Of a stretch of DNA of 21,070 nucleotides, positions 1 through 7,484 are shown in pieces. This DNA comes from Alphaproteobacteria bacterium (GTDB lineage Bacteria > Pseudomonadota > Alphaproteobacteria > UBA6184). A model generated the notes under the pieces. It was not told where the DNA came from, did no database searches, and was given only the letters and a program-made list of their open reading frames with translations. Each line of letters starts with the position of its first letter. The stretch's first letter is position 1. The stretch is taken from assembly GCA_030433125.1 (NCBI GenBank), contig JAUIKZ010000012.1:1-21070 (forward strand), given 5' to 3'. The position numbers and the translations under genes are program-made.

Positions 1-73
1 GAAGCGCGCCGTAGAGGCTTTGGCTAAAGCCAAAGGCTCGTCCAGCCCCCCGGGCGTCGCCCGCGAAGATTAG
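1..73 (+). CDS. 3' end of a rightward gene cut by the window edge
   Basis: The second forward frame is open from base 2 to a TAG at 71-73 and gives 23 codons, starting KRAVEALAKAKG and ending PPGVARED. It is Ala/Lys-rich and then disordered, as C-terminal tails often are. The other two forward frames stop within the first 30 bases. It would converge on the leftward mpg gene, whose stop lies about 70 bases away. Bases 74-140 show no T-run terminator for either gene. The piece is too short to assign a family and the reading frame could be chance. Confidence 0.3.
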   Translation, partial: KRAVEALAKAKGSSSPPGVARED

Positions 74-140
74 CCCGCAACTTGACGCCAAACCGCTTTA
101 GGGTATCTTGTAACAAAGCAAAAAAAATAATAGAAAAACA

Positions 141-653
141 CTACTTCGAATAATAATCCACATTAATAAAACGCCAAGGTTTATCGGTCGCTTTGGTAAT
201 GCCGATGCGGGGTGTCGCCTTGATAGGTGGCGCCTCTTGTCGGGGGCGTACAAAATGCGTTTCGTTAAGTAAACACATCTCGTTATGGGCTTTGGTGAGC
301 CCTAGGTGGCGGCATAGCCGGCCTGGGCCTTTAATAATTTCAGCTGTGGGGCCTTTAATGAGCCCGCCGCGTATAAGAACGGCAGACCCACTGCCTTCTG
401 GTTCCGTCACGATATTCAGACAGTGGTACATACCATAAATAAGATAAATGTAAGTGCGGCCAGGTGGGCCAAACATTACTTTGGTGCGCGGTGTGATGCC
501 ACGGTGGGCGTGACAGGCTGCATCGCCTTCCCCTACATAGGCTTCGGTTTCAATCAGTTCAATCTCAAAGCCGTTAATGATAAGGGTGGCGCCTATTAGT
601 TGCTGTGCTACCTCAACAGTAGGTTGTTCAAAAAAGGCGCGTTCTAGCCGCAT
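141..653 (-). CDS. mpg: DNA-3-methyladenine glycosylase (AAG/Mpg family)
   Basis: This base-excision repair enzyme removes alkylated purines such as 3-methyladenine by cutting the N-glycosidic bond. The 170-aa protein carries the AAG-fold signature ETEAYVGEGDAACH at residues 35-48. By alignment with human AAG from memory, Glu37 is the catalytic residue (E125), with Tyr39 (Y127), His48 (H136), Tyr70 in YIYLIYGMY (Y159) and Asn80 (N169) lining the active site. The C-terminal PRIGI and PWRF motifs are also typical, so the protein is complete, though slightly short for the family (usually 180-200 aa). Its ATG overlaps the xthA stop by one base (TAATG), so it is probably translated by coupling. 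It is the last gene of the operon. A T-rich stretch but no hairpin follows the stop. Confidence 0.93.
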   Translation of the reverse strand: MRLERAFFEQPTVEVAQQLIGATLIINGFEIELIETEAYVGEGDAACHAHRGITPRTKVMFGPPGRTYIYLIYGMYHCLNIVTEPEGSGSAVLIRGGLIKGPTAEIIKGPGRLCRHLGLTKAHNEMCLLNETHFVRPRQEAPPIKATPRIGITKATDKPWRFINVDYYSK

Positions 654-1438
654 TAGCGCTCAACAGCACACCAGACAGGGGCGTGATCAGAGGGCTTTTC
701 CCAGCCACGGGTGTGGCGGTGTACCCCCATTTCTTTTACCATACCTGCGTTACTGCGAGAGACAAGCAAGTGATCTATGCGGAGGCCGTCATTTTTCTGC
801 CAGGCGCCTGCGCGGTAGTTCCACCAGGTGGTGAGGTCCGGTGTTTCCTCTTTACCATAAGGATGAAACTTTCGGGCAATGTCAATAAAACCACTGGAGA
901 GCAAGGCCTGAAACTGCTCGCGCTCGGCGGGGGTGCACATAACGCTGCCTTCCCATTTCTCTTCCATGGTAATGTCTTGAGGGGTAGGGGCGATGTTGTA
1001 GTCCCCCCCTACAATAAATACTTCATCCGTGAAAAGGCGATCCGGCAAATATTCACGCAGGGCATCTAAAAATTGCATTTTATAGGTGAATTTAGGCGAC
1101 TCTTTTGATTCACCATTAGGCACATACACACTGGCCACACGTACATAGCCATTCACCACACCCTCTATGTAACGGGCTTGGTCATCTTCAAAGTTGCTTA
1201 GGCCACGCTGCACATCCTCAATTGGGTGTTTTGATAATATAGCGACACCATTATAGGTTTTTTGGCCGTATAGCTCTACATTGTACCCACGGTCTTCAAA
1301 AAAGTCCCGGGGGAAGGCTTCGTCTATACATTTTGTTTCTTGCAGCAACACCACATCGGGGGCTTCTTCATCTAGCCAGCGCAACACGTTTTCCAGCCGC
1401 GCGCGTATAGAGTTAACGTTCCATGAAACTACTTTCAT
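653..1438 (-). CDS. xthA: Exodeoxyribonuclease III (AP endonuclease)
   Basis: This 261-aa protein of the exonuclease III/EEP fold nicks DNA 5' to abasic sites and has 3'-5' exonuclease and 3'-phosphatase activity. Active-site motifs are all visible: WNVNSIRAR with Asn7, LQETK with Glu34, SVYVPNG with Tyr105, GGDYNIAP with Asp146 and Asn148, LRIDHLL with Asp222, and the terminal SDHAP with Asp251-His252. Length is normal. The start at 1438 is supported by TAGGAGA about 7 bases upstream. An ATG three bases further upstream is out of frame and stops at once. It lies 18 bases after erpA and overlaps mpg by one base. Repair of abasic sites follows naturally on the Mpg glycosylase, so the pair covers two consecutive repair steps. 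Confidence 0.96.
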   Translation of the reverse strand: MKVVSWNVNSIRARLENVLRWLDEEAPDVVLLQETKCIDEAFPRDFFEDRGYNVELYGQKTYNGVAILSKHPIEDVQRGLSNFEDDQARYIEGVVNGYVRVASVYVPNGESKESPKFTYKMQFLDALREYLPDRLFTDEVFIVGGDYNIAPTPQDITMEEKWEGSVMCTPAEREQFQALLSSGFIDIARKFHPYGKEETPDLTTWWNYRAGAWQKNDGLRIDHLLVSRSNAGMVKEMGVHRHTRGWEKPSDHAPVWCAVER

Positions 1439-1456
1439 CTCATCTCCTAAAAATTA

Positions 1457-1789
1457 TTAAATACTAAAAGAACTTCCACATCCACAGGAAGCGGCGGCAT
1501 TTGGATTATGTATCACAAACTGGGAACCAACCATGGCTGTTTCAAAATCTAGCGTAGAACCCTTAATAAATCCTAAAGCGAGCTCATCTACAGCCACCTT
1601 CACCTCGCCGAAGCTTACAATATGGTCGTTAGGTTTAGCCGCTTCTACGATGCTGAAGTTATACTGAAAACCAGAGCAGCCGCCCCCCAACACACTTACA
1701 CGGAATGTTTTCAGCGCCTCCGGTTTGATAAGCACCTTGTGAAGTTGGGCTTTAGCCGCCTCGCTAACTATAAGAATAGGGTCTTCCAT
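1457..1789 (-). CDS. erpA: A-type Fe-S cluster insertion/carrier protein (ErpA/IscA family)
   Basis: A small A-type carrier that passes Fe-S clusters to apo-enzymes. The 110-aa protein has the three invariant cysteines of the family: Cys38 in GGGCSGFQY, and Cys102 and Cys104 in the C-terminal CGCGSSFSI. ErpA, IscA and SufA share these motifs. I chose ErpA because of the early sequence and because erpA commonly lies next to xthA in alphaproteobacteria. No isc or suf genes are present to suggest otherwise. The ATG overlaps the stop of the upstream aminotransferase by one base (TAATG). The exact paralogue name is less certain than the family. Confidence 0.9.
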   Translation of the reverse strand: MEDPILIVSEAAKAQLHKVLIKPEALKTFRVSVLGGGCSGFQYNFSIVEAAKPNDHIVSFGEVKVAVDELALGFIKGSTLDFETAMVGSQFVIHNPNAAASCGCGSSFSI

Positions 1790-2982
1790 TATAGTCTCTC
1801 TTGTTTCAGTTTTTTTAACGCGTTTAACAACCGATTACAACCCTCCGTTAAAAGCGCTTCATCGGGTGCATACGAAAATCGCACATGGTGTGGCGTGCCA
1901 AAGGCGCTGCCGGGCACAAGGCTTACGTCGGCATTTTCCAGCAAGTAAGCACACATGTCGTCATCATTTTGAATGCTGCCTGTGTAGTAGTATTCCACAT
2001 TGGGGAAGAGATAAAAAGCCCCAGCGGTTTCCACACATGGCATGTGGTTTTGGTTGAAGAAATCACTAAATAGGCGGCGCTTGTGGTTTAAGCTGTTGCG
2101 CCATTCATTTAAAAAGGTGGGTTCGTTTTCTATAGCTGCCAAGGCCGCATGCTGGGTGATGCAGCAAGCGCCAGATGTTGATTGGGATTGTATTTTGCTG
2201 ATGGCTTTCATTGCATCTTCAGGGCCCACTGCATAACCCATGCGCCAGCCCGTCACAGCGTGCGACTTGGACCAGCCATTAACCGTAAAGGTGCGGTCTT
2301 TTAAGTCGGGTGCTACCTGCAAAAGGCTGGTGAATTCTGCATCGCCATACACCAGCTCTTGATAAATGTCATCGCACACAATAGCCACGTGGGGGTGTTT
2401 GCGAAGCACCTGGGCAATGGCTTGCATGTCATCCCGCGTATACACAACACCTGAAGGGTTGTTAGGCGAGTTGAGTATGATGGCCTTTGTTTTGGGGGTG
2501 ATAACTTGCTCTAAGCCTTCAGCGGTTGGCTTAAAGCCATCTTGAGCAGATGTCTCTACCACCACAGGTACCCCGCCATTTATTTCCACCATATGAGGAT
2601 ACGACACCCAATAGGGCGCCAGCAACACCACTTCATCCCCAGGGTTCAACAGCGCCATGCATATATTGAAGAGCGCTTGTTTAGCCCCCGTTGACACGCA
2701 CACACTGTTCGGGCTGTATGCCACGCCGTGCTGGGCTTGCAATTTTTGGGCTATGGCTTGGCGCAAAGCTAAGATGCCGTTCACAGGTGTGTAGCGGTTA
2801 TGGTTGTCTTGAATCGCCTTTATAGCTGCCTCTTTCATAAAGGTTGGCGGCGTGTAATCAAGTTCACCTAAACTGAGATTAATAATGTCTTTGCCAGAAG
2901 CCCTTAACTCACGGGCCTTTTCACTCAGCGCTATGGTGGCTGACGGTTTTAAGCGTTTAATACGTTCCGACAAACTGAGCAT
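1789..2982 (-). CDS. aatA: Class I PLP-dependent aminotransferase (aspartate aminotransferase type Ib)
   Basis: This fold-type I aminotransferase most likely moves the amino group between aspartate and 2-oxoglutarate in the cytoplasm. The 397-aa protein has the subgroup Ib hallmarks: RYTPVNGILALRQAIA near residue 63, NSPNNPSG at 171-178, CDDIYQ near 204 (the Asp that contacts the PLP ring nitrogen), the Schiff-base lysine Lys239 in NGWSKSHAVTGWRMGY, and the substrate-carboxylate arginine in HHVRFSY close to the C-terminus. Length is normal for the family. Its ATG overlaps the stop of the upstream chaperone gene by one base, and its own stop overlaps erpA in the same way. Substrate specificity (aspartate, or also prephenate or aromatic acids) cannot be told from the sequence. 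Confidence 0.9.
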   Translation of the reverse strand: MLSLSERIKRLKPSATIALSEKARELRASGKDIINLSLGELDYTPPTFMKEAAIKAIQDNHNRYTPVNGILALRQAIAQKLQAQHGVAYSPNSVCVSTGAKQALFNICMALLNPGDEVVLLAPYWVSYPHMVEINGGVPVVVETSAQDGFKPTAEGLEQVITPKTKAIILNSPNNPSGVVYTRDDMQAIAQVLRKHPHVAIVCDDIYQELVYGDAEFTSLLQVAPDLKDRTFTVNGWSKSHAVTGWRMGYAVGPEDAMKAISKIQSQSTSGACCITQHAALAAIENEPTFLNEWRNSLNHKRRLFSDFFNQNHMPCVETAGAFYLFPNVEYYYTGSIQNDDDMCAYLLENADVSLVPGSAFGTPHHVRFSYAPDEALLTEGCNRLLNALKKLKQERL

Positions 2983-4889
2983 TATTGGGTCTCCTGCGTG
3001 GCGAACGCTTTCTTAAAGGCGCCGTTTTCTTTTACAGGGTATGTTACCTTAAGGGTGTTGATGTAAGCCCTAATGGCATCTTCCTTAAAGTGTTCACGCA
3101 GGCCTTTGTTGGCTTTGGCTATTTCAATTTCAAGGTCTTCTACGTCAGGTCGCTCGCTAACCTTTGCTTTTATAACGTAAGCGCCGGGGTAATCCATAAC
3201 TGTAGCCACATTGTTTTTCATTGTTTTAAACGCTTTGTCCAACACGTGTGCCGGGATTTTTGCGCTATCAAGCTCGGCTTGGCTCACGCCTTTTTCAATA
3301 GTGAATGCTAGGTCGCGGGCCTTTGCTAGTGTGATAAAGTCGATGTTAGACTTGACCGCTTCCGCCGCCACATCCTTCATAGCTTTCTTTAACCTGTTGA
3401 GTTTATATTTCTCAACCCACGCTTCTTTTACCTCAGTTTTAACGTCCTCAAACGTTTTTTCAACCTTAGGTCGGCGTTTGGTGGTAATGGCCATGACATA
3501 ACTGCCGTCTTTTAGCTTAAGAGGCTCAGACACAATGCCTTCAGGGGCTTCAAACAGGCGCGGCAATATGTTGCGCAGCACCTTGCCCTCCTCAGTGGGC
3601 TCTTTCCCTTTATGCAAGCCTTTCATGTCGATGTTACCCACCGTCTCAACCTGCAGGTTTAATTGCTTGGCGATGTCTTCAATACTTTCATTTTGGTCCA
3701 CAAGCTTTTCAGCTTCTTCCACTTTTTCGGCGATAATATCTTTAGCGCCATCCGCTTGCATCTCTTGCTTAATTTGGTCTTTAACAGCGTCAAATGTAAT
3801 ATCTTTTTTGGGTGTGATGAGGCTCACAACACCTACGGCGTATTTGTCTCCTATGCGAATTGGGCGAGAGGCCTTGCCTTTTTCTTGAACCGCAAATACT
3901 TCGGCGGCTAATTTAGGGAGCAATTCATCATAAGCAAACTCACGCGCTTCGGGGAATTCATCCGGGCTAAGGTTTAGCATGTTCGTGGCTATGGATACAA
4001 AGTCGGCCCCATCATTAATGGCGTCTGCCACTTGTTGGGCCAGGTCCCCTGAACTTAACAAGAAAATGCGTACAGTGCGTTTTTCTGGCACGGCAAAATC
4101 ATTTGTTTTGAAAAACTCTTTTATGTCTTCGTCTTTCACAGACACTGTTTTAGCTATGTCATTAAAGTTTAAGGTTACATATTTTAAGTCACGCAGTTCA
4201 GGAACTTCAAAGGCCTTTTTGTGCTCGTTGAAAAAGGCTTTTAAATCTTCGTCATGAATATTTTCCGGCTCTGCTATATTTTCTGGCAACATGCGTACCA
4301 CCTCAAGGTCATACTTCGTGTAGGCTTTAATCGTAAGTTGCTCAGCGCTTTTTTCTAAATTCAAGGTGTTAAACGGGGCAGTAATAGCGCGTGCAAAACT
4401 ATTGCGTTGAATCTCATTGCGCTTGCGTTTTATATAGTCGCGTTGTGTGATGCCCAGTTGTCTTATCTCTTTATTCAGAGCTGCTTGGCTAAAATTGCCA
4501 TTCCCGTCATGAAGGCGCCAAGAGGATTTTATGGCTTTTGCAACATCCTCATCACGCAAGACAAACCCCCGTTGCATGGCTTCTTGTGCAATCAGTTCTT
4601 CTTCGATCATTTGCCGTAAAAGGCCATCATAAAATCCACGTTTAACAAAATCTTCATGCGATATCTTTTGGCCAAAGGCAGAATTGATGTGGTGCATTTT
4701 TTCGCCGGCACGTCGGGCAAACTCAGCACTGGGCACAGCCCCATCTCCTACACTTGCTATGCTTGTAAGTGAGGCGGCACTTCGAAATCGTATGTAGTTT
4801 CCGCCACTAGCGCCAACCGATAGGGCCACAAGTCCGAGTACCACTTTCGTAAGAATATCCGCACCCCTTTTGGTCGTATTTTCTTGCAT
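2982..4889 (-). CDS. ppiD: PpiD-like periplasmic folding chaperone with SurA N-terminal domain
   Basis: This 635-aa protein has the PpiD layout: a short cytoplasmic start, one weak membrane anchor at about residues 14-32 (TKVVLGLVALSVGASGG), then a SurA-N-like helical domain (about 45-200), a parvulin-like region (about 230-370) and a long helical C-terminus. PpiD acts at the Sec translocon exit on newly exported proteins. The length is close to E. coli PpiD (623 aa). The parvulin part is degenerate. The usual HIL strand reads VRIFLL and no GGDLG motif is seen, so prolyl isomerase activity is doubtful and chaperone function is more likely, as for PpiD itself. The start has AAAGG 8-9 bases upstream. 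It is the first gene of the operon. A MITE-like element lies about 60 bases upstream. Confidence 0.85.
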   Translation of the reverse strand: MQENTTKRGADILTKVVLGLVALSVGASGGNYIRFRSAASLTSIASVGDGAVPSAEFARRAGEKMHHINSAFGQKISHEDFVKRGFYDGLLRQMIEEELIAQEAMQRGFVLRDEDVAKAIKSSWRLHDGNGNFSQAALNKEIRQLGITQRDYIKRKRNEIQRNSFARAITAPFNTLNLEKSAEQLTIKAYTKYDLEVVRMLPENIAEPENIHDEDLKAFFNEHKKAFEVPELRDLKYVTLNFNDIAKTVSVKDEDIKEFFKTNDFAVPEKRTVRIFLLSSGDLAQQVADAINDGADFVSIATNMLNLSPDEFPEAREFAYDELLPKLAAEVFAVQEKGKASRPIRIGDKYAVGVVSLITPKKDITFDAVKDQIKQEMQADGAKDIIAEKVEEAEKLVDQNESIEDIAKQLNLQVETVGNIDMKGLHKGKEPTEEGKVLRNILPRLFEAPEGIVSEPLKLKDGSYVMAITTKRRPKVEKTFEDVKTEVKEAWVEKYKLNRLKKAMKDVAAEAVKSNIDFITLAKARDLAFTIEKGVSQAELDSAKIPAHVLDKAFKTMKNNVATVMDYPGAYVIKAKVSERPDVEDLEIEIAKANKGLREHFKEDAIRAYINTLKVTYPVKENGAFKKAFATQETQ

Positions 4890-4926
4890 AATAAACCTTT
4901 AATTTTGGTATATAATTACCATACTA

Positions 4927-4941
4927 TACACCTTAGGTGTA
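4927..4941. promoter_or_regulatory. 15-bp palindrome in the ppiD promoter region
   Basis: TACACCT-T-AGGTGTA is a perfect inverted repeat with 7-bp arms and one central base. On the minus strand it overlaps a TATAGT hexamer (4928-4923) that would be a plausible -10 box for ppiD about 35-40 bases before its ATG. No convincing -35 box is seen at 16-18 bases. The position is right for a repressor or activator site, but no regulator is known and such palindromes occur by chance. Confidence 0.3.
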
Positions 4942-4950
4942 GTACTTTTG
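4941..4950. repeat. Left copy of the 10-bp target-site duplication
   Basis: AGTACTTTTG directly abuts the left terminal inverted repeat of the MITE-like element and is repeated exactly, in the same orientation, after its right end. Confidence 0.85.
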
Positions 4951-5214
4951 CAGGGCCTACGCATGAAGAAAGGTATTGACACCCCAAAGGATGTCACCCA
5001 CGCGGAGCCGGAGGTCCCTGAAAGCCGCAGTATTACTGGATTCCTCTGTCTTTGCACTAGGCTTCGACATGACAGGCTGCTTCCTCGGGGGGAGGACAAA
5101 ACCGGGGGCATAGTAGGATCATAAGTGGTTAAAATGCCCCCCCAACCATTGGCATCAAACACTAGGTTTTCAGCATTTTTTCAGCACCCTTATGTTTTTC
5201 ATGCGTAGGCCCTG
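4951..5214. mobile_element. MITE-like non-autonomous element, 264 bp, with perfect 17-bp terminal inverted repeats
   Basis: The left end (4951-4967) reads CAGGGCCTACGCATGAA and the right end (5198-5214) is its exact reverse complement. The element is flanked on both sides by the direct repeat AGTACTTTTG (4941-4950 and 5215-5224), a 10-bp target-site duplication. Terminal inverted repeats plus a target duplication are the signature of a transposed element. At 264 bp with no credible gene, it must be moved by a transposase encoded elsewhere. A duplication of about 10 bp is the size reported for some IS4-superfamily elements, but the family is an inference. Leftward open frames cross it (for example ending near 4899), but they have no start signals and are not credible genes. 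The perfect ends suggest a fairly recent insertion. Confidence 0.85.
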
Positions 5215-5224
5215 AGTACTTTTG
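5215..5224. repeat. Right copy of the 10-bp target-site duplication
   Basis: AGTACTTTTG directly follows the right terminal inverted repeat and is identical to 4941-4950. One copy should be present at the empty site in related strains. Confidence 0.85.
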
Positions 5225-5253
5225 TGACATAAGTGTGATGCAAAACAATTTAC

Positions 5254-5282
5254 TTGTTTTTGGAGCAGCGAATAGATATAGT
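5254..5282 (+). promoter_or_regulatory. Sigma-70-type promoter for tRNA-Leu (and probably maeB-mgtE)
   Basis: A -35 box TTGTTT (5254-5259), a 17-base spacer and a -10 box TATAGT (5277-5282) end 12 bases before the mature tRNA 5' end. The -10 matches consensus at five of six positions and the -35 at three. The MITE insertion stops 30 bases upstream and leaves the promoter intact. Confidence 0.6.
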
Positions 5283-5294
5283 GTGCTCAGTTTA

Positions 5295-5383
5295 GCGGTC
5301 GTGGCGGAATTGGTAGACGCGCAGCGTTGAGGTCGCTGTGGGAGTTTTATCCCGTGGAAGTTCGAGTCTTCTCGACCGCACCA
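5295..5383 (+). tRNA. tRNA-Leu (anticodon GAG)
   Basis: A class II tRNA of 89 bases including encoded CCA. The acceptor stem GCGGTCG pairs with CGACCGC (5373-5379), followed by discriminator A and CCA. The anticodon stem CAGCG/CGCTG (5322-5326, 5334-5338) encloses loop TTGAGGT with anticodon GAG at 5329-5331, which reads CTC and CTT. A long variable arm around 5339-5355 is typical of tRNA-Leu. The T loop is TTCGAGT. maeB starts only 22 bases downstream with no terminator between. Confidence 0.96.
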
Positions 5384-5405
5384 TCTTAAAACAGAGTAAT
5401 CAATA

Positions 5406-7484
5406 ATGTCCGATAAAAAGCACGCCCTGTTATACCACCAATTTCCAAAACCCGGTAAGATCTCCGTCACGCCTAGTAAATCACTGCTCACCACCGAAGA
5501 GCTCGCATTAGCTTATTCTCCTGGGGTGGCTCATCCGTGTCTAGAAATTCATGCAGACCCCTTGGAGGCCGCGAAATATACAGCCCGTAACAATTTGGTG
5601 GCCGTGATTAGTAACGGGACGGCTGTTTTGGGGCTTGGCAACATCGGGCCTCTTGCCGCGAAGCCGGTGATGGAAGGAAAAGGTGTGCTGTTTAAAAAGT
5701 TCGCCGGGGTGGATGTGTTTGATCTAGAGGTGAATGAGACAGACCCTGATATATTTATTCAAACGGTGCAAGCATTAGAGCCCACCTTTGGGGGCATTAA
5801 CCTGGAGGATATCGCCGCTCCTCATTGCTTTTATATCGAAGAAGAGCTAAAGAAACGTTTAAATATTCCTGTGTTTCATGATGACCAGCACGGCACTGCC
5901 ATTATTGTGGTGGCGGCCATTTTAAACGCGGTAAAGTTGACGGATAAAAAATTGGAAGCGTTGAAGATAGTGGTGAATGGCGCCGGGGCAGCGGCTATGG
6001 CCTGCATGAAACTGCTGGAAGACTTTGGCGTGGCCCGCCACCAGTTTTGGGTGTTTGACCGCACGGGCTTATTGCATGCCGACCGAAATGACTTAGACGC
6101 GTATAAACAGGCTTACGCACGCGTTGACGCCAATGTTACGCTGGCTGAAGCGCTGAGGTTTGCAGATGTGTTTATTGGTGTGTCGGCTGGCAACATTTTA
6201 AGCGCCGAGATGGTGGCCAGCATGCCGGCAAACCCTATTATTATGGCGCTAGCGAACCCTGTGCCGGAGGTTATGCCCTCTGTAGTGAAAGAGGTGCGGG
6301 ATGATGCTATTATCGCCACGGGACGGTCTGACTTCCCCAACCAAGTGAATAATGTGCTGTGCTTCCCCTATATATTTAGAGGGGCCTTAGATGTGGGTGC
6401 TACCGAAATTAATGTGCCTATGAAAAAAGCGGCGGTGAAGGCGCTGATTAATATGACACATAGCGCGGGCGGATGCTTCTCCCGGGATTATATTATTCCC
6501 AATCCCTTTGATAATCGCTTGCTACCAGAGGTGGCCTTCAGTGTGGCGAAAGCTGCCATTGAAAGTGGGGTGGCGCAGCTGCCGTACACCAATGAGAAAA
6601 CTTACAAACGCAAGCTTTATAACCTGATGTATCAAACAGGGTTTCATATGGCTGAGGTGTTGGAGAAAGCCAAAGCAAATTATCCAGTGGTGGCCTTTAC
6701 AAATCCTGACAACCCGAAGGTGCTCGAAACACTGCCTTATCTGTTGGAAGAGAAACTGTTATCCCCCTTGCTTATTACCCGCCACAAAGAGGCTGTTATG
6801 GAAAAGTTGAAGGCCGTTGGTGTGACGCATGACAAGCTTGAACATGTGGCTTTTTCACCACCAGAGGCGGGGCAATCTGTGAGGGCTCATGGGCATGAGC
6901 TCTACACACAAGGCGCTTGCCAAGCGGTGATAACCGGCCCCGAAACAGACGGACAGGTTGCCGTGAGTGGCCCCCAGATAGCGGCTATTGTGCATGACAA
7001 CGTGCTTACCTTTATTGCCACTTATGAACCACAGTCACGCCGGGCTTTGGAGAATATAGTTACGGCCGTTCACCAAGCTTTGGCACTGTTTGATATGGAG
7101 CCGCGGTTGCTCTTCACGGCATCGGAGGCTAACAGGCCCGGGGTAGAGTCTTTGTTGGGTGAGTTTCCTAAAGAATCAATGCGCCGCGCGAGCAACCGTT
7201 GTTATGAGCTGGATGAGGCTCTTTTTGAAGCGCATAGTAGCTCGCAAAGACGCTATGCCACGGAAGCGGACTCTGCCCCCGTGATTATGGTGGATAGCGC
7301 CTTGGCCTTTGATGCCATCCTCAAAACCCAGCGAGCCTTGAGTGGCAGTAAGATTATTGGTCCTTGGCCGCTGTTGTCGGCTGAGGTATATGCCGCTGAG
7401 GCCACAATATCTGTACGAGGCTTATATAATTTAGCCGTTATAGCCGCAGCGCGTGCAACGGGTAAAGGCGATAAAACAGCATGA
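5406..7484 (+). CDS. maeB: NADP-dependent malic enzyme with C-terminal phosphotransacetylase-like domain (MaeB type)
   Basis: This enzyme converts malate to pyruvate and CO2 with reduction of NADP. The N-terminal malic domain shows YSPGVAHPC (Tyr37 region), VMEGKGVLFKKFAG with the probable catalytic Lys92, NLEDI (Glu134-Asp135) and FHDDQHGTA (158-165), all involved in metal binding and catalysis. The NAD(P)-binding domain follows, with the GAGAAA turn at about 192-197. From about residue 430 there is a phosphotransacetylase-like regulatory domain, which in MaeB proteins senses acetyl-CoA rather than catalysing. At 692 aa it is some 60-70 residues shorter than usual MaeB (about 750-770); the shortening is in the C-terminal domain. 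The start has only a weak AGAG ribosome site. Its stop overlaps the mgtE start (ATGA). Confidence 0.93.
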   Translation: MSDKKHALLYHQFPKPGKISVTPSKSLLTTEELALAYSPGVAHPCLEIHADPLEAAKYTARNNLVAVISNGTAVLGLGNIGPLAAKPVMEGKGVLFKKFAGVDVFDLEVNETDPDIFIQTVQALEPTFGGINLEDIAAPHCFYIEEELKKRLNIPVFHDDQHGTAIIVVAAILNAVKLTDKKLEALKIVVNGAGAAAMACMKLLEDFGVARHQFWVFDRTGLLHADRNDLDAYKQAYARVDANVTLAEALRFADVFIGVSAGNILSAEMVASMPANPIIMALANPVPEVMPSVVKEVRDDAIIATGRSDFPNQVNNVLCFPYIFRGALDVGATEINVPMKKAAVKALINMTHSAGGCFSRDYIIPNPFDNRLLPEVAFSVAKAAIESGVAQLPYTNEKTYKRKLYNLMYQTGFHMAEVLEKAKANYPVVAFTNPDNPKVLETLPYLLEEKLLSPLLITRHKEAVMEKLKAVGVTHDKLEHVAFSPPEAGQSVRAHGHELYTQGACQAVITGPETDGQVAVSGPQIAAIVHDNVLTFIATYEPQSRRALENIVTAVHQALALFDMEPRLLFTASEANRPGVESLLGEFPKESMRRASNRCYELDEALFEAHSSSQRRYATEADSAPVIMVDSALAFDAILKTQRALSGSKIIGPWPLLSAEVYAAEATISVRGLYNLAVIAAARATGKGDKTA

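Noticed and set aside
100..131. Hairpin GCTTT/AAAGC next to an A-run between the left-edge gene and mpg
   Set aside because: The run is A on the plus strand after the hairpin and lies on the wrong side for a leftward terminator, so it fits neither direction.
4899..5494. Leftward open frames across the MITE-like element, tRNA-Leu and the maeB start
   Set aside because: One lies almost wholly inside the transposed element and the other runs antisense through a tRNA and the maeB 5' end. Neither has a ribosome site or a recognisable protein pattern.
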